64,000 nucleotides of DNA from Pectinophora gossypiella (taxonomy: Eukaryota > Arthropoda > Insecta > Lepidoptera > Gelechiidae). Location: assembly GCF_024362695.1 (NCBI RefSeq), contig NC_065422.1, forward strand, positions 13,515,534-13,579,533, read 5' to 3'. Below, in pieces: positions 61,629-64,000 of the stretch; the first letter of the stretch is position 1; each line of letters opens with the position of its first letter. Both the position numbers and the translations under genes were made by a program. Below the pieces are notes generated by a model. The model did no database searches. It saw only the letters and a program-made list of their open reading frames with translations, and had not been told where the DNA came from.

Positions 61629-61829
61629 TTACGAAGTATCAACGTCCAATTGCGAGGAGACTGACAGTAAGGGCTGCAAGGCATTGCGCCGACTAGCCAC
61701 CAGTAAAGACATGTTCCTACACTCTTCGCAGTTGCAGGTCTGTTCCTGCCTCCAGCAGTCACTGTTAATCAGCAGCGTCACCAGCGTGTAGATCAACACA
61801 CCCATTCCTACTATAACGTATATTTCCAT
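61629..61829 (-). CDS. Candidate 66-aa membrane micropeptide
   Basis: ATG at 61829, TAA at 61629. Starts with a hydrophobic segment MEIYVIVGMGVLIYTLVTLL, long enough for one membrane span, then a Cys-rich patch C-W-R-Q-E-Q-T-C-N-C-E-E-C and an Arg/Leu/Ser-rich end. It lies about 310 bp upstream of the putative exon on the same strand, so the two could share a transcript. The arrangement (membrane span at the start, clustered cysteines after) is not random-looking, but I recognise no family. It may be a small secreted or membrane protein, an upstream ORF or chance. Confidence 0.35.
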   Translation of the reverse strand: MEIYVIVGMGVLIYTLVTLLINSDCWRQEQTCNCEECRNMSLLVASRRNALQPLLSVSSQLDVDTS

Positions 61830-61908
61830 ACTGCATTCACTTGCACACTTTATTCATCACCTATAATTTTCGAACGAAACATCAGCGGCGCGCTATTAAA
61901 CGTGAAGT

Positions 61909-62268
61909 ATGTCATTAAGCGGATATTATACTAAAATCGAACTGTCGTCCGGTCGTTTGTCATATAAACGAGGTTTGTTGGGACTCCGCCGTGTTTATGT
62001 AGCTCGGTATGATTTACACAGCATGCGTGAGCGCGCGGTTAATGGAATCATTGCGAACATCGCGACTGTTTTGCATACAAAAACTGTCACCGATCGTCAT
62101 GTTAAACATCGGGAATTGAAGCGTGTCGTTTTAGAGGAAAAACAAATAGGAATATTCGTTGCTGTGAAAAATATCTGGTCGTTTTCCGACTGGATTTGTT
62201 TGGAAAAACGACAACGACACGACACAAAAAAAACTTTGAAACCGTATCCAATCATCTGCATATTATAA
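61909..62268 (+). other. 119-codon open frame of unknown status
   Basis: ATG 61909, stop at 62266-62268, basic and without recognisable domain. It starts 80 bp from the oppositely oriented ATG at 61829. A divergent promoter is conceivable. Codon texture does not argue strongly for or against coding. Confidence 0.25.
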
Positions 62269-62943
62269 AATAACGCACGCTTCGGAAACGGTTCTATATT
62301 TAAAATAAAAGCAAACATTAGTCCAGGATTACCAGGAGAACATGTCATTTAAGAAGTACGGTAATTGCCTAAATACTGCATACTTTAAAGTTACAACTCC
62401 GTTTTCATGTCAGCCTACGGTCATTAAAAGGGAAAATAAAACGATTCGCGACAAAAAAGTAATCACAGAAAGCTTGGTTTATTACAAATAGCAACATTCA
62501 AAGTGTAATGATCGTGCCGTTACAGCTCGGAGCGGACATGCAATCAACAATAAACGACAGGACAATCGTAAAAGATTTCAGGGCTTCGGGAACGCTTCGT
62601 GATACATTGTCGTATTTACCTTTCTTGCTTTGATTTCATACATAGGTACGAGTATTATTATTTGAGAGTTGTGAGGGCCGGACTGAATACAGCCCGCGAG
62701 ATCACTACAATATTGACAGATCTATTGTGACCTAAATCCCAACATTTAAAAAAACCTCCTCTAAACCGGTCTGGTCGAAGAGATCCAACGTCTTTTTGGG
62801 AGAAAGCTCCATGACTTCCTGGGGGTCCATTATGTGGCACCCAAGTGTGCGGCTTCTACAATGTATGAGAGCCTCACAGCTGCACAGCAGATGTATTGGC
62901 GTCTCATCTTCCCTTAAGCAGAATCTGCATAAAGGAGACTCGG
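62269..62943. other. Unassigned, TACCAGG motif at 62330
   Basis: No gene or element recognised. Confidence 0.4.
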
Positions 62944-63030
62944 TCAGCTCAAATTCAAATTCAAATTCAAAAATATCTTTATTCAGTAGGTAACATAGTT
63001 ACACTTTGAATCGTCAATTTTTACATGCTC
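62944..63030 (-). mobile_element. L-TTTGAA LINE 3' end
   Basis: Four AAATTC units, then AAAAATATCTTTATTCAGTA, GGTAACATAGTTACACTTTG and AATCGTCAATTTTTACATG. Truncated soon after. Confidence 0.65.
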
Positions 63031-63242
63031 CATTCTGTGTAGGTGCTTATTGAGTCTTCAATGCCCCGTGAGGGCCCGTATTAAAATCCTAACCTGCCCC
63101 CTAGTGAGAGTAAGGATTTCTGATGAATACATTAATAAATTACCCAATTGGGTATATCATTTAATAAATATCTAGCCGAAATATTTCATTACTGTGTAAA
63201 ACATCTATTAAAACAGTCAGACATTGGTGCTGATTGCAGGAC

Positions 63243-63325
63243 GCACCATCTAATTTTATTTTAAATTATACCTGTCATTTTCTAATCCGCCGCCGGTGTA
63301 ACTTAAAATAAAATTAGAAGGTGCC
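63243..63325. mobile_element. Small MITE with CACC(A/T)TCTAATTTTATTTTAA ends
   Basis: Left GCACCATCTAATTTTATTTT and right AAAATAAAATTAGAAGGTGC are inverted, with CCGCCGCCGGTGTAAC inside. About 83 bp. Confidence 0.7.
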
Positions 63326-64000
63326 ATTGATTCATTATATCTATAGTGATTTAGGTCCCGTCTTTTACAGGTTTAGTCACACAGTAGGTAGTAGTTACGA
63401 CCTAGTTTAGTATAATGCTAGTCTAGATAAAATACAGACAAATTACAGTAAGAAAATTCTAAGATGGATTGTGAACAGATAGGCGCAGTACTAACCTCAA
63501 AAGTAAAAATGAGAACATAAAAAAAATATAAAGTACCCGAAAAAAATCCCATCTACCAGGAGTACATAAAACTCATTCGCATCTGATTGCCGTCATTGTC
63601 CGCGCATCTCTCTCGCTGCCGACCAATCACCGCGCATTCAACCCTCGACGTATCGTACGACACAATAAGGATATCGAATAATTTCGATGATGCTTGCGAG
63701 TTATGTGGCCCTGGTATCAAACATGTGGTGGTTTATTAGCGAAAATATGAAATAAACATTTTTTATTGCGGGTAAAAGTTCTATTTTTAAATTGACTTGA
63801 CCGGAAATCAAGTCTTATACCTCTGGTTTTGGTATTTGGTAAATACTAAATCACCACTGGCGCTTGAAAGCGGTTAGGGTACAAGCTACCGGTATATAAT
63901 TACGTTACCGCTTTGATTAAAGGTAGAGAGAGCCATAAAGGTTAAGAATTTCGTTTATGATACCGGTATAAAATAACGCTAATGTGATAATTACCTATTT
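63326..64000. other. Unassigned right edge, two TACCAGG motifs
   Basis: Motif sites at 63554 (+) and 63700-63717 (-). No gene or element recognised. Confidence 0.4.

Overview
The window looks like an accessory, gene-poor stretch of an insect nuclear genome, most likely a moth or butterfly (Lepidoptera). It is AT-rich and spliceosomal in style. It is packed with short interspersed elements, 5'-truncated non-LTR retrotransposon (LINE) ends and hairpin-like MITEs of types I know from lepidopteran genomes. I found no bacterial gene organisation and no complete host protein-coding gene. The best hints of host coding sequence are a GC-rich exon-like ORF with a GTAAGT donor (61088-61318, minus), a 66-codon membrane-type small ORF just upstream of it (61629-61829, minus), and a FLYWCH-like zinc-finger fragment (24935-25147).

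Family names used below are mine. SINE-A has a tRNA-like head and a tail ending in ACACGATAGAAGAAGA. SINE-B has a tRNA-like head and a tail ending in ATAGGCTGTTTATGT. SINE-5S is about 290 bp with a 124-nt head derived from 5S rRNA and a tail ending in GGGCTGATGATGATG. SINE-C ends with the last codons of a LINE. SINE-A, SINE-B and SINE-5S share one central block, CGTGCTTCGGAAGGCACGTT followed by AAGCCGTTGGTCCCGG, although their heads and tails differ. LINE ends recur as L-polyA (ends CACGTCAAAA), L-RTE (ends GTTTATGTATGTATG), L-GAT (ORF end HRQERGS plus GAT repeats), L-Z (ends near ATTACGTTGAATAAATGA), L-TTTGAA and L-TTCTA (named for their tail repeats).

Layout. 1-9 kb: microsatellites, a four-unit 250-bp satellite-like array (3560-4480), a 152-bp duplication with TG repeats, a foldback (5028-5449) and a 1.1-kb element with 358-bp terminal inverted repeats (6557-7662). 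9-31 kb: LINE ends, SINEs, a piggyBac-like element (18847-19559) and several hairpin MITEs. 31-41 kb: SINE and LINE tails and an interrupted Helitron-like repeat (35952-36746). 41.9-44.1 kb: a 2.2-kb element with about 500-bp terminal inverted repeats around a broken gene for a FEN1/PIN-like nuclease with a CXC cysteine cluster. 45.4-48.5 kb: a 5'-truncated LINE in a 1445-bp direct tandem duplication. 49-64 kb: more SINEs, including a SINE-5S split by a Harbinger-like element carrying a MADF domain (52134-52667) and another inserted inside a MITE (59369-59836).

The parts do not form a pathway. They form a record of mobile-element activity whose order can be read from nested insertions and target-site duplications. 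The most interesting items are the long-inverted-repeat nuclease element, the 5S-derived SINE family sharing a domain with two tRNA-type SINEs, and a 17-18 bp motif (TACCAGGANNNCATAAAC) found at eleven places with unrelated flanks.
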